Positions 26,052 to 34,445 of a stretch of 64,000 nt of DNA are shown piece after piece. Under the pieces are notes generated by a model, which saw only the letters and a list, made by a program, of their open reading frames with translations, did no database searches and was not told the DNA's origin. The translations under genes and the position numbers were made by a program. Source of the DNA: Methylophilaceae bacterium (lineage in GTDB: Bacteria; Pseudomonadota; Gammaproteobacteria; Burkholderiales; Methylophilaceae); contig JABFRO010000003.1 in assembly GCA_013141125.1 (NCBI GenBank), positions 172,458-236,457 of the forward strand, written 5' to 3'. Numbering within the stretch: the first letter of the stretch is position 1; every line of letters starts with the position of its first letter.

Positions 26052-26955
26052 GATATTTGCCTACTTCGACGTTCTCGAGCACGCCTAGCGCATCCTCAGT
26101 CAACACCGCTAGCGAGCAATAGAGAGATACCAGATAAGAGGCAATGGCTTTATGGTTAATGCCCATGAAGCGTACTGACAAGCCTGGGCTTTGTTCACCC
26201 GGCAGGCCTGGTTGATACAAGCCAACCACGCCTTGGCGACTTTCGCCTGTGCGTAATAACAAAATGTTGGTTTTGCCATTGATGATTCTCAGTTTATCGC
26301 AAGGAATCAGCGGGATACCGCGCCAAGTGAGGAACTGCGAACCGAATAACGGTACGGTAGGTGGCGGCACACCGCGACGGGTACATTCACGGCCAAAAGC
26401 GGCAATGGCTTGTGGGTGCGCCAGGAAGAACGCAGGTTCTTTCCATACGCGGGCAATCAGCTCATCCAGATCATCCGGGGTTGGCGCGCCAGTCCGTGTT
26501 TGCACTTTCATGGAAGGTGCAACATTGTTGAGCAGGCCGTATTCCTTATTATTAATCAGTTCGGATTCTTGGCGCTCTTTGATGGTTTCTATGGTCAAAC
26601 GCAATTGCTCACGGATTTGATTATGCGGGCTGCTGTATAGATCAGAAACACGGGTATGCACATCCAGCACGGTGTTGACTGCGCTCAATACATATTCGCG
26701 ACCCCATTCTTCATAATCAACATACGTTGCAGGTAGCTCGCGTTCGTCCTTGGCGGAACAATCCACCACTACATTTTCCGCATGCTTTACTTTGTTGACG
26801 CGGTAAATACCGGCTTCGACCGGCACCCAGTTCAGCAGGTGCGCCAGCCAGCGCGGTGTAATGGTTCCCATCATGGGGACGGTTTTGGTGGCATTCGCCA
26901 GGGTACGTGCAGCGACATCGCTTAGCGCGGTTTGTGCGTCATGAATATCAGACAT
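26038..26955 (-). CDS. srpI: Family 2A encapsulin shell protein (SrpI-like)
   Basis: A 305-residue HK97-fold shell protein of the SrpI group. Recognisable stretches are TITPRWLAHLLNWVPVEAGI, then VDYEEWGREYVLSAVNTVLD, then EYGLLNNVAPSMKVQTRTG, then DPFFLAHP-like EPAFFLAHPQAIAAFGREC, then FGSQFLTWRGIPLIPCDK and FMGINHKAIASYLVSLYCS. Family 2A shells are known to enclose a cysteine desulfurase and to hold elemental sulfur, and to be induced by sulfur limitation in cyanobacteria. Length and content are normal. RBS AAGGAAA precedes the ATG. The gene is followed with 14-bp overlap by its cargo. A 24-bp perfect palindrome containing the putative sulfur operator lies 257 bp upstream. Confidence 0.93.
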   Translation of the reverse strand: MSDIHDAQTALSDVAARTLANATKTVPMMGTITPRWLAHLLNWVPVEAGIYRVNKVKHAENVVVDCSAKDERELPATYVDYEEWGREYVLSAVNTVLDVHTRVSDLYSSPHNQIREQLRLTIETIKERQESELINNKEYGLLNNVAPSMKVQTRTGAPTPDDLDELIARVWKEPAFFLAHPQAIAAFGRECTRRGVPPPTVPLFGSQFLTWRGIPLIPCDKLRIINGKTNILLLRTGESRQGVVGLYQPGLPGEQSPGLSVRFMGINHKAIASYLVSLYCSLAVLTEDALGVLENVEVGKYHEYK

Positions 26956-27260
26956 GGTGATTTCCTTTGAGAGATTGTGCTTATCTCCAGAGGTCTGGTT
27001 AATACGCAGTGTAATTAAACTTTATTGGCCGCCAGTTTGTGCTGGTAGGAGTAAGCACTGGCTGGTATCGGGCGGGATATAAATAAACCGGCAAATCAAT
27101 CAATGCTTGTTTGATGCTTTGGTACGTGGATTTGATGCGTTTTTTTATTTTGGAGACTCAAGCTGTGATATTAGCTTGAGTTAATCATACGAAAAATACT
27201 ACCGTCTTGCAATTTAATTATAAGCTTATAATTAAAAATTATATTGATGGGGAATTAGAG
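26956..27260. other. 305-bp intergenic region between the encapsulin and epsC
   Basis: No gene is visible. It should hold the promoter of the minus-strand encapsulin-desulfurase operon and any terminator of epsC. The notable element is the perfect 24-bp palindrome at 27213-27236. No clear terminator hairpin with a T-run was found after epsC. Confidence 0.6.
27213..27236. promoter_or_regulatory. Perfect 24-bp palindrome, putative sulfur-regulon operator (site B)
   Basis: TTTAATTATAAG (27213-27224) is followed directly by its exact reverse complement (27225-27236). The first 17 bases match the motif TTTARTTATAARCWTAT found upstream of the DUF2292 gene and the second sulfate-binding-protein gene. 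It lies 257 bp before the encapsulin start and 24 bp after the epsC stop. Confidence 0.55.
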
Positions 27261-28202
27261 TTAAATGCCTGCACCCCCATCAAAAGTTTCTTGCCGTGTT
27301 TGGGCTTGAGAAACATTGCTTCCGGGGGCAACGCTGCGCGTGAGCCAGACATTGCCACCTATGGTGGAGCCGCGGCCTATGGTGATGCGTCCGAGGATGG
27401 TTGCTCCGGCGTAGATAACCACGTCATCTTCAACAATAGGATGGCGCAAATTACCTTTCATCAATACGCCATTCTCATCCACCGGGAAGCGTTTGGCACC
27501 TAGCGTTACGGCCTGATACAGGCGCACATGTTGGCCGATGATGGCGGTTTCGCCAATGACCACGCCTGTGCCATGGTCGATAAAGAAACTGCCCTTGATT
27601 TGCGCGCCGGGGTGTATATCTATGCCGGTATCGGAATGGGCGATTTCAGAAATGATGCGGGCAATCAGTGGTACGCCCAGTTTATACAGCTCGTGCGCCA
27701 GACGGTAATAGGTGATGGCGATTATGCCGGGGTAGCACACCAGCACTTCATCCACACTGCGCGCGGCGGGGTCGCCTTCAAAAGCGGCGTGAATATCGCT
27801 ATCCAGCAAACTGCGTATTACAGGCAGGCGTTTGGCAAAATTATGGGTAATGACATGCGCTTGTGCGCGGTCGGCATCGCTGACAAGTTCGCCACCTGAA
27901 ACAAAATGCAGCTCGCGCCGCACTTGCACTTGTAACTCGCGCAGTGCCGCATCCAGCGTATGACCCACGTAATAATCAATGCCTTCATCGGTAATTTCCG
28001 GCTGGCCCAAACGATTGGGAAACAGTACCGCGCTCAAGCCATCCACAATTTTTGCCAGCACTTTGCGCGAGGGCAATTTGGGCGGATTATCGCGCCGCTG
28101 CCGGTATTCCAACGAAGCCACGCGCAAGAGGCGTAGCTCGGCAACGATATGGTCAATCTCCAGGGTTTTCAGCCCCACGCTTTCATGGTCATGATAGGTC
28201 AT
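27261..28202 (-). CDS. epsC: Serine O-acetyltransferase EpsC
   Basis: A 313-residue EpsC-type serine acetyltransferase, which makes O-acetylserine from serine and acetyl-CoA, the first step of cysteine synthesis. The N-terminal helical domain is followed by the left-handed beta-helix: [20 protein letters not shown], then [20 protein letters not shown], then LGAKRF, then [20 protein letters not shown]. The C-terminus ends in Ile (FDGGAGI); a terminal Ile is the residue that docks in CysK to form the cysteine synthase complex. Its ATG overlaps the cysK stop by 4 bp, so the two are made together. Genes for serine acetyltransferase are a known neighbour of family 2A encapsulins. Confidence 0.93.
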   Translation of the reverse strand: MTYHDHESVGLKTLEIDHIVAELRLLRVASLEYRQRRDNPPKLPSRKVLAKIVDGLSAVLFPNRLGQPEITDEGIDYYVGHTLDAALRELQVQVRRELHFVSGGELVSDADRAQAHVITHNFAKRLPVIRSLLDSDIHAAFEGDPAARSVDEVLVCYPGIIAITYYRLAHELYKLGVPLIARIISEIAHSDTGIDIHPGAQIKGSFFIDHGTGVVIGETAIIGQHVRLYQAVTLGAKRFPVDENGVLMKGNLRHPIVEDDVVIYAGATILGRITIGRGSTIGGNVWLTRSVAPGSNVSQAQTRQETFDGGAGI

Positions 28203-29176
28203 GCGGCTTGTCCCTGTGCATCAAACAAGCCTTCAAACAAAGTGGTGCTTAGATAGCGCTCACCCGAATCCGGCAGAATGACGACGATGGTTTTGCCTGC
28301 GTTCTCCGGGCGCTGGGCGTAACGCACTGCCACAGCGGTGGCCGCGCCGCAGGAAATGCCGGAAAGTATGCCTTCTTCCAGCGCCAGACGGCGCGCAAAA
28401 GTGATGGCTTCTTCATTGGTGACCTGTGCAATTTCATCCACCAAAGATAAATCCAGTACATCCGGCACAAAGCCTGCGCCTATGCCCTGAATTTTATGCG
28501 GAGCCGGTTTGATAGGTTCGCCTGCGCGTTTTTGCGTCAGCACCGGGCTGTTGGCAGGTTCCACGGCGACTGAAGTAATGGCCTTGCCTTGAGTTTTTTT
28601 AATGTAACGGGAAATGCCGGTGATGGTACCGCCGGTACCCACACCGGAAACCAGAATGTCAATCGCGCCATCGGTATCATTCCATATTTCCGGCCCGGTG
28701 GTTTGTTCATGAATAGCAGGGTTGGCCGGGTTTTTGAATTGTTGCAGTAGCACGTAGCGATTGGGGTCGGAGGCCGCAATTTCTTCCGCTTTGGCAATGG
28801 CACCGCTCATGCCTTTTGCACCCTCGGTCAATACCAGTTTGGCACCGTAGGCGATCAGCAGTTTTCGGCGCTCCAGGCTCATGGTTTCCGGCATGGTCAA
28901 GGTCAGCGGAATGCCGCGCGCGGCTGCCACAAACGCCAGTGCAATGCCGGTATTGCCGCTGGTGGGTTCGACCAGCTCTTTACCTGCGCCCAATAAGCCG
29001 CGCTTCTCGGCATCCCAGATCATGGCGGCACCAATGCGGCATTTGACCGAGTAAGCCGGATTGCGTCCTTCTATTTTGGCCAGCACGGTGGCTGTCGCGC
29101 CATCGGTGATGCGGTTAAGCTTAACCAGCGGTGTATGGCCGATGGACTGGGAATTGTCTTCGTAATATTTTGACAT
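28199..29176 (-). CDS. cysK: Cysteine synthase A (O-acetylserine sulfhydrylase)
   Basis: A 325-residue PLP enzyme that joins O-acetylserine and sulfide to give cysteine. Family motifs are [13 protein letters not shown], the PLP lysine in [15 protein letters not shown] (about residue 42), [13 protein letters not shown], and the phosphate-binding loop [16 protein letters not shown]. The start [10 protein letters not shown] at 29176 is chosen because GGAGAG lies just upstream (29182-29187); an in-frame ATG 27 bp further up has no RBS and adds unrelated residues. It overlaps epsC by 4 bp. Together they supply the cysteine that the encapsulated desulfurase consumes. Confidence 0.95.
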   Translation of the reverse strand: MSKYYEDNSQSIGHTPLVKLNRITDGATATVLAKIEGRNPAYSVKCRIGAAMIWDAEKRGLLGAGKELVEPTSGNTGIALAFVAAARGIPLTLTMPETMSLERRKLLIAYGAKLVLTEGAKGMSGAIAKAEEIAASDPNRYVLLQQFKNPANPAIHEQTTGPEIWNDTDGAIDILVSGVGTGGTITGISRYIKKTQGKAITSVAVEPANSPVLTQKRAGEPIKPAPHKIQGIGAGFVPDVLDLSLVDEIAQVTNEEAITFARRLALEEGILSGISCGAATAVAVRYAQRPENAGKTIVVILPDSGERYLSTTLFEGLFDAQGQAA

Positions 29177-29216
29177 TAGTGCTCTCCAAACTGTGGCGCT
29201 CAAAAATTCTTATCAA

Positions 29217-29246
29217 TATCTTGCCTGTCTATATCTTGCCGGTCTA
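29217..29246. repeat. Tandem 15-bp duplication in the cysK upstream region
   Basis: TATCTTGCCTGTCTA (29217-29231) is repeated directly as TATCTTGCCGGTCTA (29232-29246), 14 of 15 identical. It lies about 40 bp upstream of the cysK start, so it could be a doubled regulator site or simple slippage. Confidence 0.5.
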
Positions 29247-29332
29247 GCGCTTAAAAACTTAGGCCGCCGAAGAAAGCGAACAAATTCTACGACTAATAAA
29301 ATCGGTCACGCAAGCACTATTTTTTAGTTTAA

Positions 29333-29349
29333 TTTAGTTATAAACATAT
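29333..29349 (+). promoter_or_regulatory. Putative sulfur-regulon operator, site C
   Basis: The sequence TTTAGTTATAAACATAT matches the shared motif TTTARTTATAARCWTAT. It lies 87 bp before the second sulfate-binding-protein gene, almost the same distance as site A from its gene (80 bp). It is 156 bp from the divergent cysK start, so it could serve both. Confidence 0.5.
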
Positions 29350-29436
29350 TCACATTCATTCTTTTACATTGTTTTAACGGCTGTTTACCATGGCGATTCT
29401 TTACCACGTTTTAAATACTCGATTACGGAGCTATCC

Positions 29437-30420
29437 ATGTTTAGGCCATTGATTTTAGCAGCTTTGATGGTTGCATCCAGCGCTTATGCGGATACCGCAT
29501 TATTAAATGTTTCATACGATGTAACACGCGAGTTTTATCGCGAATATAACACTGCATTTATTAATTACTGGAAACAAAAAACGGGTGAAGCCGTCACCGT
29601 CAATCAAGCCCATGGCGGCTCCAGCAAGCAAGTGCGTTCTGTGGCTGATGGGCTGGAAGCCGATGTGGTGACCATGAATCAGTCGAATGATATAGATGTG
29701 CTCTATGAGCGCGGCAAGTTGATTCCCAAAGACTGGCAAAAACGTTTGCCTAATGCCAGTTCGCCCACTACATCCACCACGGTATTTTTGGTGCGCAAAG
29801 GTAATCCCAAGCGTATCAAGGATTGGGATGATCTGGCCAAGCCCGGCATTTCAGTGGTGGTTCCTAATCCTAAAACTTCGGGTAACGGCAAATATAGCTA
29901 TCTGGCAGCTTGGGGTTATGTGCTGAAAACGGGTGGCAATGAAGTCAAGGCCAAGGATTTCGTTGCCAAACTATTCAAAAACGTGCCAGTGCTGGATACT
30001 GGTGGGCGCGGCGCTACGACGACTTTTGTGCAGCGCGGCATAGGCGATGTGTTATTGACCTTTGAAAACGAGGTTTATTTGATTAAGCAAGAGTTGGGCA
30101 GCGATCAATTCGATGTGGTGTATCCCTCTGTTAGTGTTTTGGCGGAAAACCCGGTAACCGTTGTCGATAGAGTGGTGGATAAGCACAAAACGCGTGTGCT
30201 AGCGCAAGCATATCTGGAGTATTTGTATTCGGAAACAGGCCAGGAAATAGCGGCGCGTCATCATTTACGGCCGCGTTTGGAAAGTGTTTTTGCCAAACAC
30301 AAGGCGGATTTCAAGGCAATTAAGTTATTTACGATTGATGAGGTTTTTGGCGGCTGGCCAAAAGCGCAAAAGACGCATTTTGCCGATGGAGGCTATTTTG
30401 ACCAAATCTACCTCAAATAA
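29437..30420 (+). CDS. Periplasmic sulfate-binding protein (second copy)
   Basis: A 327-residue paralogue of the protein at 22249-23253 with the same motif order: signal peptide ending SSAYA (about residue 18), LLNVSYDVTREFYREY, HGGSSKQVRSVADGL, VVVPNPKTSGNGKYSYLAAW, DTGGRGATTTFVQRGIGDVL and EVFGGWPKAQKTHFADGGYF. The second motif keeps the ligand-binding Ser/Thr pattern, so both copies should bind sulfate or thiosulfate; affinity may differ. It is divergent from cysK-epsC and followed 47 bp later by the EAL gene, probably in one transcript. As with the first copy, no permease gene is nearby. Confidence 0.93.
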   Translation: MFRPLILAALMVASSAYADTALLNVSYDVTREFYREYNTAFINYWKQKTGEAVTVNQAHGGSSKQVRSVADGLEADVVTMNQSNDIDVLYERGKLIPKDWQKRLPNASSPTTSTTVFLVRKGNPKRIKDWDDLAKPGISVVVPNPKTSGNGKYSYLAAWGYVLKTGGNEVKAKDFVAKLFKNVPVLDTGGRGATTTFVQRGIGDVLLTFENEVYLIKQELGSDQFDVVYPSVSVLAENPVTVVDRVVDKHKTRVLAQAYLEYLYSETGQEIAARHHLRPRLESVFAKHKADFKAIKLFTIDEVFGGWPKAQKTHFADGGYFDQIYLK

Positions 30421-30467
30421 AAAATCCGTTGGGTGTTTATCAATCGGAACTATCAGGAGATATTATC

Positions 30468-31361
30468 ATGGCCACACAGGGGCATAGATTGCAATTCAGT
30501 GACAAATTATTGCATGTTGAGCAGTTGAAGTCACAGCTGCGCGAGGCGCTGTATCTGGATTTTGACGATTTTGGTTTGGAAGAACAGGAGGGCGGCGAAT
30601 TTAGTAGTACCTTTCTGGGAATAAGGTTGAACAGTGCTTTTCAGCCTATATATGATAGTGCTGCGGGTGAGCTGGTGGGGCATGAGGCTTTATTGCGCCC
30701 CTCACTGGGCGGGGAGCAGGCGATAAGTCCGGAATTTGCTTTTAGTTTTGCGGATCAATCAGGTCGATTGGTTAAATTTGATCGGGTAGCCAGAACTTTG
30801 CATGTACTAAATTTCAGGCAGATTTACGCGGAAAATGGCCTGCTGTTTCTTAATGTTCATCCCAGCTTGCTGCTTAATGTGAATGCACATGGCAAGGTAT
30901 TTGAACGAATTTTGCATGCCAATTCCGTGCCCACCAATCGCGTGGTCATCGAAATTCAGGAAAGCTGGATTGAGCAGGATAAGCAATTAGCGGATGCCGT
31001 TGATAATTATCGTGACCGTGGCTACAAAATAGCTATTGATGGTTTTGGCCGCAAGCACTCCAATCTTGAGCGTTTATGGAAACTGTCTCCCAGCTTCGTT
31101 AAGCTGGATATGAACATCATTCAGGAAGCGGAGCAAAATATTGGCGTGCGTAAAATGACCGCGAGATTGGTTGACATTGTGCGTGATTTAGGCGCGCAGC
31201 CAGTTATTCAAGGCATAGAGACACAAACCCAGCTGGATATAGCAATTGGTGCAGGCAGCCCGCTGATTCAAGGTTATTTTTTGGGGAAGCCCGTCATCAC
31301 AAAAGAGTTGCAGCTTAAAAAAGCGATTAAAACAACGGCAACGGTACGTGCTGTTGTTTAG
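30468..31361 (+). CDS. EAL-domain protein with degraded metal site (probable c-di-GMP sensor)
   Basis: A 297-residue cytoplasmic protein with one EAL domain (about residues 45-290) and no sensor or membrane segment. The first motif is intact (GHEALLRP), as are the Asn in LLFLNVHPSLL, the Glu pair in VVIEIQES and the Lys in FVKLDMNI. The metal motif usually DDFG reads DGFG (about residue 189), and the AEGVE motif reads IQGIET, losing an acidic residue. It is therefore probably catalytically weak or inactive and may bind c-di-GMP as a receptor (inference). The ATG at 30468 follows AGGAG. It lies 47 bp after the second sulfate-binding-protein gene, so it likely responds to sulfur supply. Confidence 0.82.
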   Translation: MATQGHRLQFSDKLLHVEQLKSQLREALYLDFDDFGLEEQEGGEFSSTFLGIRLNSAFQPIYDSAAGELVGHEALLRPSLGGEQAISPEFAFSFADQSGRLVKFDRVARTLHVLNFRQIYAENGLLFLNVHPSLLLNVNAHGKVFERILHANSVPTNRVVIEIQESWIEQDKQLADAVDNYRDRGYKIAIDGFGRKHSNLERLWKLSPSFVKLDMNIIQEAEQNIGVRKMTARLVDIVRDLGAQPVIQGIETQTQLDIAIGAGSPLIQGYFLGKPVITKELQLKKAIKTTATVRAVV

Positions 31362-31428
31362 TTTTGATGTTACTCAGAGAGTCAAGCGGTGAATGCGGGC
31401 GGCTAAACTATGCCTATCCATCCTAAAA

Positions 31429-31457
31429 AAATCCCCCGCAGTGGGCGGCGGGGGATT
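31429..31457 (-). terminator. Rho-independent terminator after ppc
   Basis: ATCCCCCGC (31431-31439) pairs with GCGGGGGAT (31448-31456). On the minus strand the stem is followed by a run of Ts, so it ends the ppc transcript. It also lies 70 bp after the convergent EAL gene. Confidence 0.9.
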
Positions 31458-31509
31458 GAAGTCGTAGGGATTAAATGAGTAGGCTTGTAGTTCGTTGCGC
31501 TGAAATCAC

Positions 31510-34317
31510 TTAGCCTGTATTACGCAATCCCGCTGCAACGCCATTAATCGTGAGATGAATAGCACGTTTGACCAGTTCGTCGGTATCACCGGCACGATAG
31601 CGTTTGATGAGTTCGACTTGTAGATGGTTGAGCGGATCAAGGTAGGGCAGCCGGTTTTTAATTGAGTTGGCGAGTGTTGGGTTGTTGGCTAGACGCTCCT
31701 TGTTTTCCAGCAGCAAATCCAGCGCTTGTGTGGTCAAGGCATGTTCTTTTTTGATGCGCTCGAAGACGGTATTTCTGAGAATGCCGTCTTCTACCAGTTC
31801 CGCATAACGCGAGGCGACGGTGAGGTCGGTTTTGGCGAGTACCATATCCATATTGGAAATCAACGTTTTGAATAGCGGCCATTCTGCCAGCATGTTTTTC
31901 AGCATCTGGATGTGTTGATCGCGTTCGTTTGCGTTTTTGCATGTGCTCAGATAATTGTCGATGGCACTGCCGAAGCCATACCAGCCGGGTAGTAACAAGC
32001 GGCATTGCCCCCATGAAAAGCCCCAGGGAATAGCGCGTAAATCTTCAATGCGCTGGGTGGATTTTCTGGCTGCCGGGCGGCTGCCGATGTTGAGTTCAGC
32101 GATTTCGGAAATGGGCGTGGCGCTGAAAAAGTATTCAGCAAAGCCCGGGGTTTCATATACCAGATTGCGGTAGGCCGTCATGGCGTAGCCGGAGAGTTCA
32201 TCCATCACCATTTCATAGGCGGTGCGCTGGGCTTGGGGCAATTGGTCTTGTGGAAACAGCGTGGCATCTATGGTGGCAGCAATCAGCGCTTCCAGATTTT
32301 GCCGGGCGATTTTGGGGTTGGAGAATTTGTTGGCGATAATCTCGCCTTGTTCGGTCAGGCGGATTTGGCCGTCTACCGTACCCAAGGGTTGCGACATAAT
32401 GGCCTGGTATGTGGGGCCGCCACCACGACCCACTGCGCCGCCACGGCCATGGAACAAGCGCAGGGTGACCCCGGCCTGACTGAATAGCTCGACCAGATAA
32501 ACCTCAGCTTTGTAGAGCTCCCAGCTGGAGGTGAGGAAGCCGCCATCCTTGTTGCTATCAGAATAACCCAGCATGATTTCCTGTTGGTTACCCTGATAAC
32601 GGATGACATGACGTATGCCCAGCAAGCTCAGCCATTCGCCCATGATGCGCGGCGCGTGTCGTAAATCTTCTATGGTTTCAAACAAGGGCACAATATTCAG
32701 ATCCAGCTGGATTTTGGTGGAACCCCAAACCCCTCGCAGCAAGCCAGCTTCTCTTTGTAATAGCGCCACTTCCAGCAAATCCGACAGCGTTTCGGTGTGA
32801 GAAATGATGTAGTGACGCACCGTGTTGTTCCCGAATTTTTCACGCACTTCATGCGCTTGTCGAAGAATACCCAGTTCTTTTTGCGCCAAATCGGAATATT
32901 TCTGGAAAGGTGAAAATAGCAAACGTGGTTGCTTTAATTCCTCCAGTAATAATTCTATTTTGTAGGGCTCTTCCAATTCTTTATAGTGAAAATCATAACC
33001 GGCTCTAATCAACAGCTCATCGATGACTTCTTCATGCACATCCGAGCTTTGGCGTAAATCAATACTGGCCAAATGAAAGCCGAAGGTTTCGACGGCCTTG
33101 ATAAGCTTGCCTAGTCGGGGATAAACCAGTGCCTCACCCTGATTTTGGATGAGCGAATCTGCAACAATGTTGAGATCAACAAGGAATTCTTCATGATTTT
33201 GATACGCCGTTAATGCGGCACCACCACTCTTTCTTTGCCTGATTTCATAGCCGGTTAATGTTTGTGCGCTGTGCGTCAGTCGTGAGATGACAGTCACCAG
33301 CGCCAACCGATAGGGTTCATCCTGACGATGTGGCGATTGGTCAGGGGAGGCATTGGCCAATGCATTCAATTCCAGCGTTACGCCAACCAGACGTGTGGTC
33401 ATTGAGAGTTCATTACGCAGGGCGTTTAATTCACGCAAGTAGTGTTCAAAAACAGTACTGCTCTGGCGCACCGTGGCTTGTTGCAAAGTGGCGGCATTGA
33501 CATTGGGATTGCCATCACGGTCGCCACCGATCCAGCTCCCCATTTGCAGGAAATTGGGCAGTTTATAGCGCGTGTTTTCTGTGGCTTGAGTGGGTTTGTC
33601 GGCATCAATAATTCTGCCAATGTCAAGCTCCATATCCTGCAAAAGTTCAGGAATCGCTTGCAGAAAACTCATGCGGTAAAAAGCCAGGGCATTGTCGATT
33701 TCATCGCTAACGGTCAGACGATCAAAACGCAACATGCGCGTTTGCCATAGTGTGGAGATGGCAGAATGCAGCAAACGGCCAATTTTTTCGGCTTCCTGAC
33801 GTGAGATGGGTAATGCCTTGTTTTCCAGTAGCTTGGAAATGGTGCGCTGGGTATCGAGCAAGCTTTTTCTTTGTACTTCTGTTGGGTGTGCGGTCAGAAC
33901 GGGAGAAATAAGCGCGGAATTGAAAAATGCGCTAATGGTTTTTGCGTCTGTGTTCTGGTTTTTAAATGAGGCCAGCGAATGCGCCAATTGCCCAGGTTTT
34001 TCGCTCTCGTCTTGGCGCGCGTCCTGTTGATGATTGTAGTCATCTTCCGCAATGTTCACCAAATGTTTGAAATAGCTGAAAGCCCGCACCACAGAGATGG
34101 TCTGGGCAGTCGTCAAACTCTTGAGTGAGCTATCCAGTTTTTTTGCTGATGCCAGATTACCGTCACGATGAAACTTTACCGCTTCCTGACGAATCGATTC
34201 GATAGCGGCAAAAGTTTCATCGCCTTCATTATCTTTAATGACGGCACCCAGAATGCGTCCCAGATAACGGATGTTTTCTTTGAGGGTAGCTTCGGGAGAG
34301 TTGTCGTTTTTTAACAT
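31510..34317 (-). CDS. ppc: Phosphoenolpyruvate carboxylase
   Basis: A 935-residue PEP carboxylase, which fixes bicarbonate on PEP to give oxaloacetate and refills the TCA cycle. Conserved features are the catalytic histidine in VLTAHPTEVQRKS (about 140), MGSWIGGDRDGNPNV, MLGYSDSNKDGGFLTSSW (about 585), FHGRGGAVGRGGGPTY with the glycine-rich loop, and the C-terminal end NTG that every member keeps as part of the active site. The length is typical for proteobacteria. It is separated from the transglutaminase gene by an inverted-repeat element and stands alone. Its own terminator follows. Confidence 0.97.
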   Translation of the reverse strand: MLKNDNSPEATLKENIRYLGRILGAVIKDNEGDETFAAIESIRQEAVKFHRDGNLASAKKLDSSLKSLTTAQTISVVRAFSYFKHLVNIAEDDYNHQQDARQDESEKPGQLAHSLASFKNQNTDAKTISAFFNSALISPVLTAHPTEVQRKSLLDTQRTISKLLENKALPISRQEAEKIGRLLHSAISTLWQTRMLRFDRLTVSDEIDNALAFYRMSFLQAIPELLQDMELDIGRIIDADKPTQATENTRYKLPNFLQMGSWIGGDRDGNPNVNAATLQQATVRQSSTVFEHYLRELNALRNELSMTTRLVGVTLELNALANASPDQSPHRQDEPYRLALVTVISRLTHSAQTLTGYEIRQRKSGGAALTAYQNHEEFLVDLNIVADSLIQNQGEALVYPRLGKLIKAVETFGFHLASIDLRQSSDVHEEVIDELLIRAGYDFHYKELEEPYKIELLLEELKQPRLLFSPFQKYSDLAQKELGILRQAHEVREKFGNNTVRHYIISHTETLSDLLEVALLQREAGLLRGVWGSTKIQLDLNIVPLFETIEDLRHAPRIMGEWLSLLGIRHVIRYQGNQQEIMLGYSDSNKDGGFLTSSWELYKAEVYLVELFSQAGVTLRLFHGRGGAVGRGGGPTYQAIMSQPLGTVDGQIRLTEQGEIIANKFSNPKIARQNLEALIAATIDATLFPQDQLPQAQRTAYEMVMDELSGYAMTAYRNLVYETPGFAEYFFSATPISEIAELNIGSRPAARKSTQRIEDLRAIPWGFSWGQCRLLLPGWYGFGSAIDNYLSTCKNANERDQHIQMLKNMLAEWPLFKTLISNMDMVLAKTDLTVASRYAELVEDGILRNTVFERIKKEHALTTQALDLLLENKERLANNPTLANSIKNRLPYLDPLNHLQVELIKRYRAGDTDELVKRAIHLTINGVAAGLRNTG

Positions 34318-34357
34318 TTGGGTTTATCTCATTGGTTATGATGTCGTCGGGCGAATG

Positions 34358-34432
34358 TCGGGTGGGCAAATTGGGTTTGTTTGGCCACCGTGCTTCCGTC
34401 ATCCGCGTGGGAAAAAGAGCGTTGCCCACCCA
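34358..34432. repeat. Inverted-repeat element upstream of ppc
   Basis: TCGGGTGGGCAAA (34358-34370) is answered by GCGTTGCCCACCC (34419-34431). Inside are the inward arms TTTGGCCAC and GTGGGAAA. The outer right arm matches the GCGTTGCCCAC arm of the 23254-23353 element. It separates ppc from the transglutaminase-DUF2126 gene. Confidence 0.6.
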
Positions 34433-34445
34433 AAACGATGCAATT

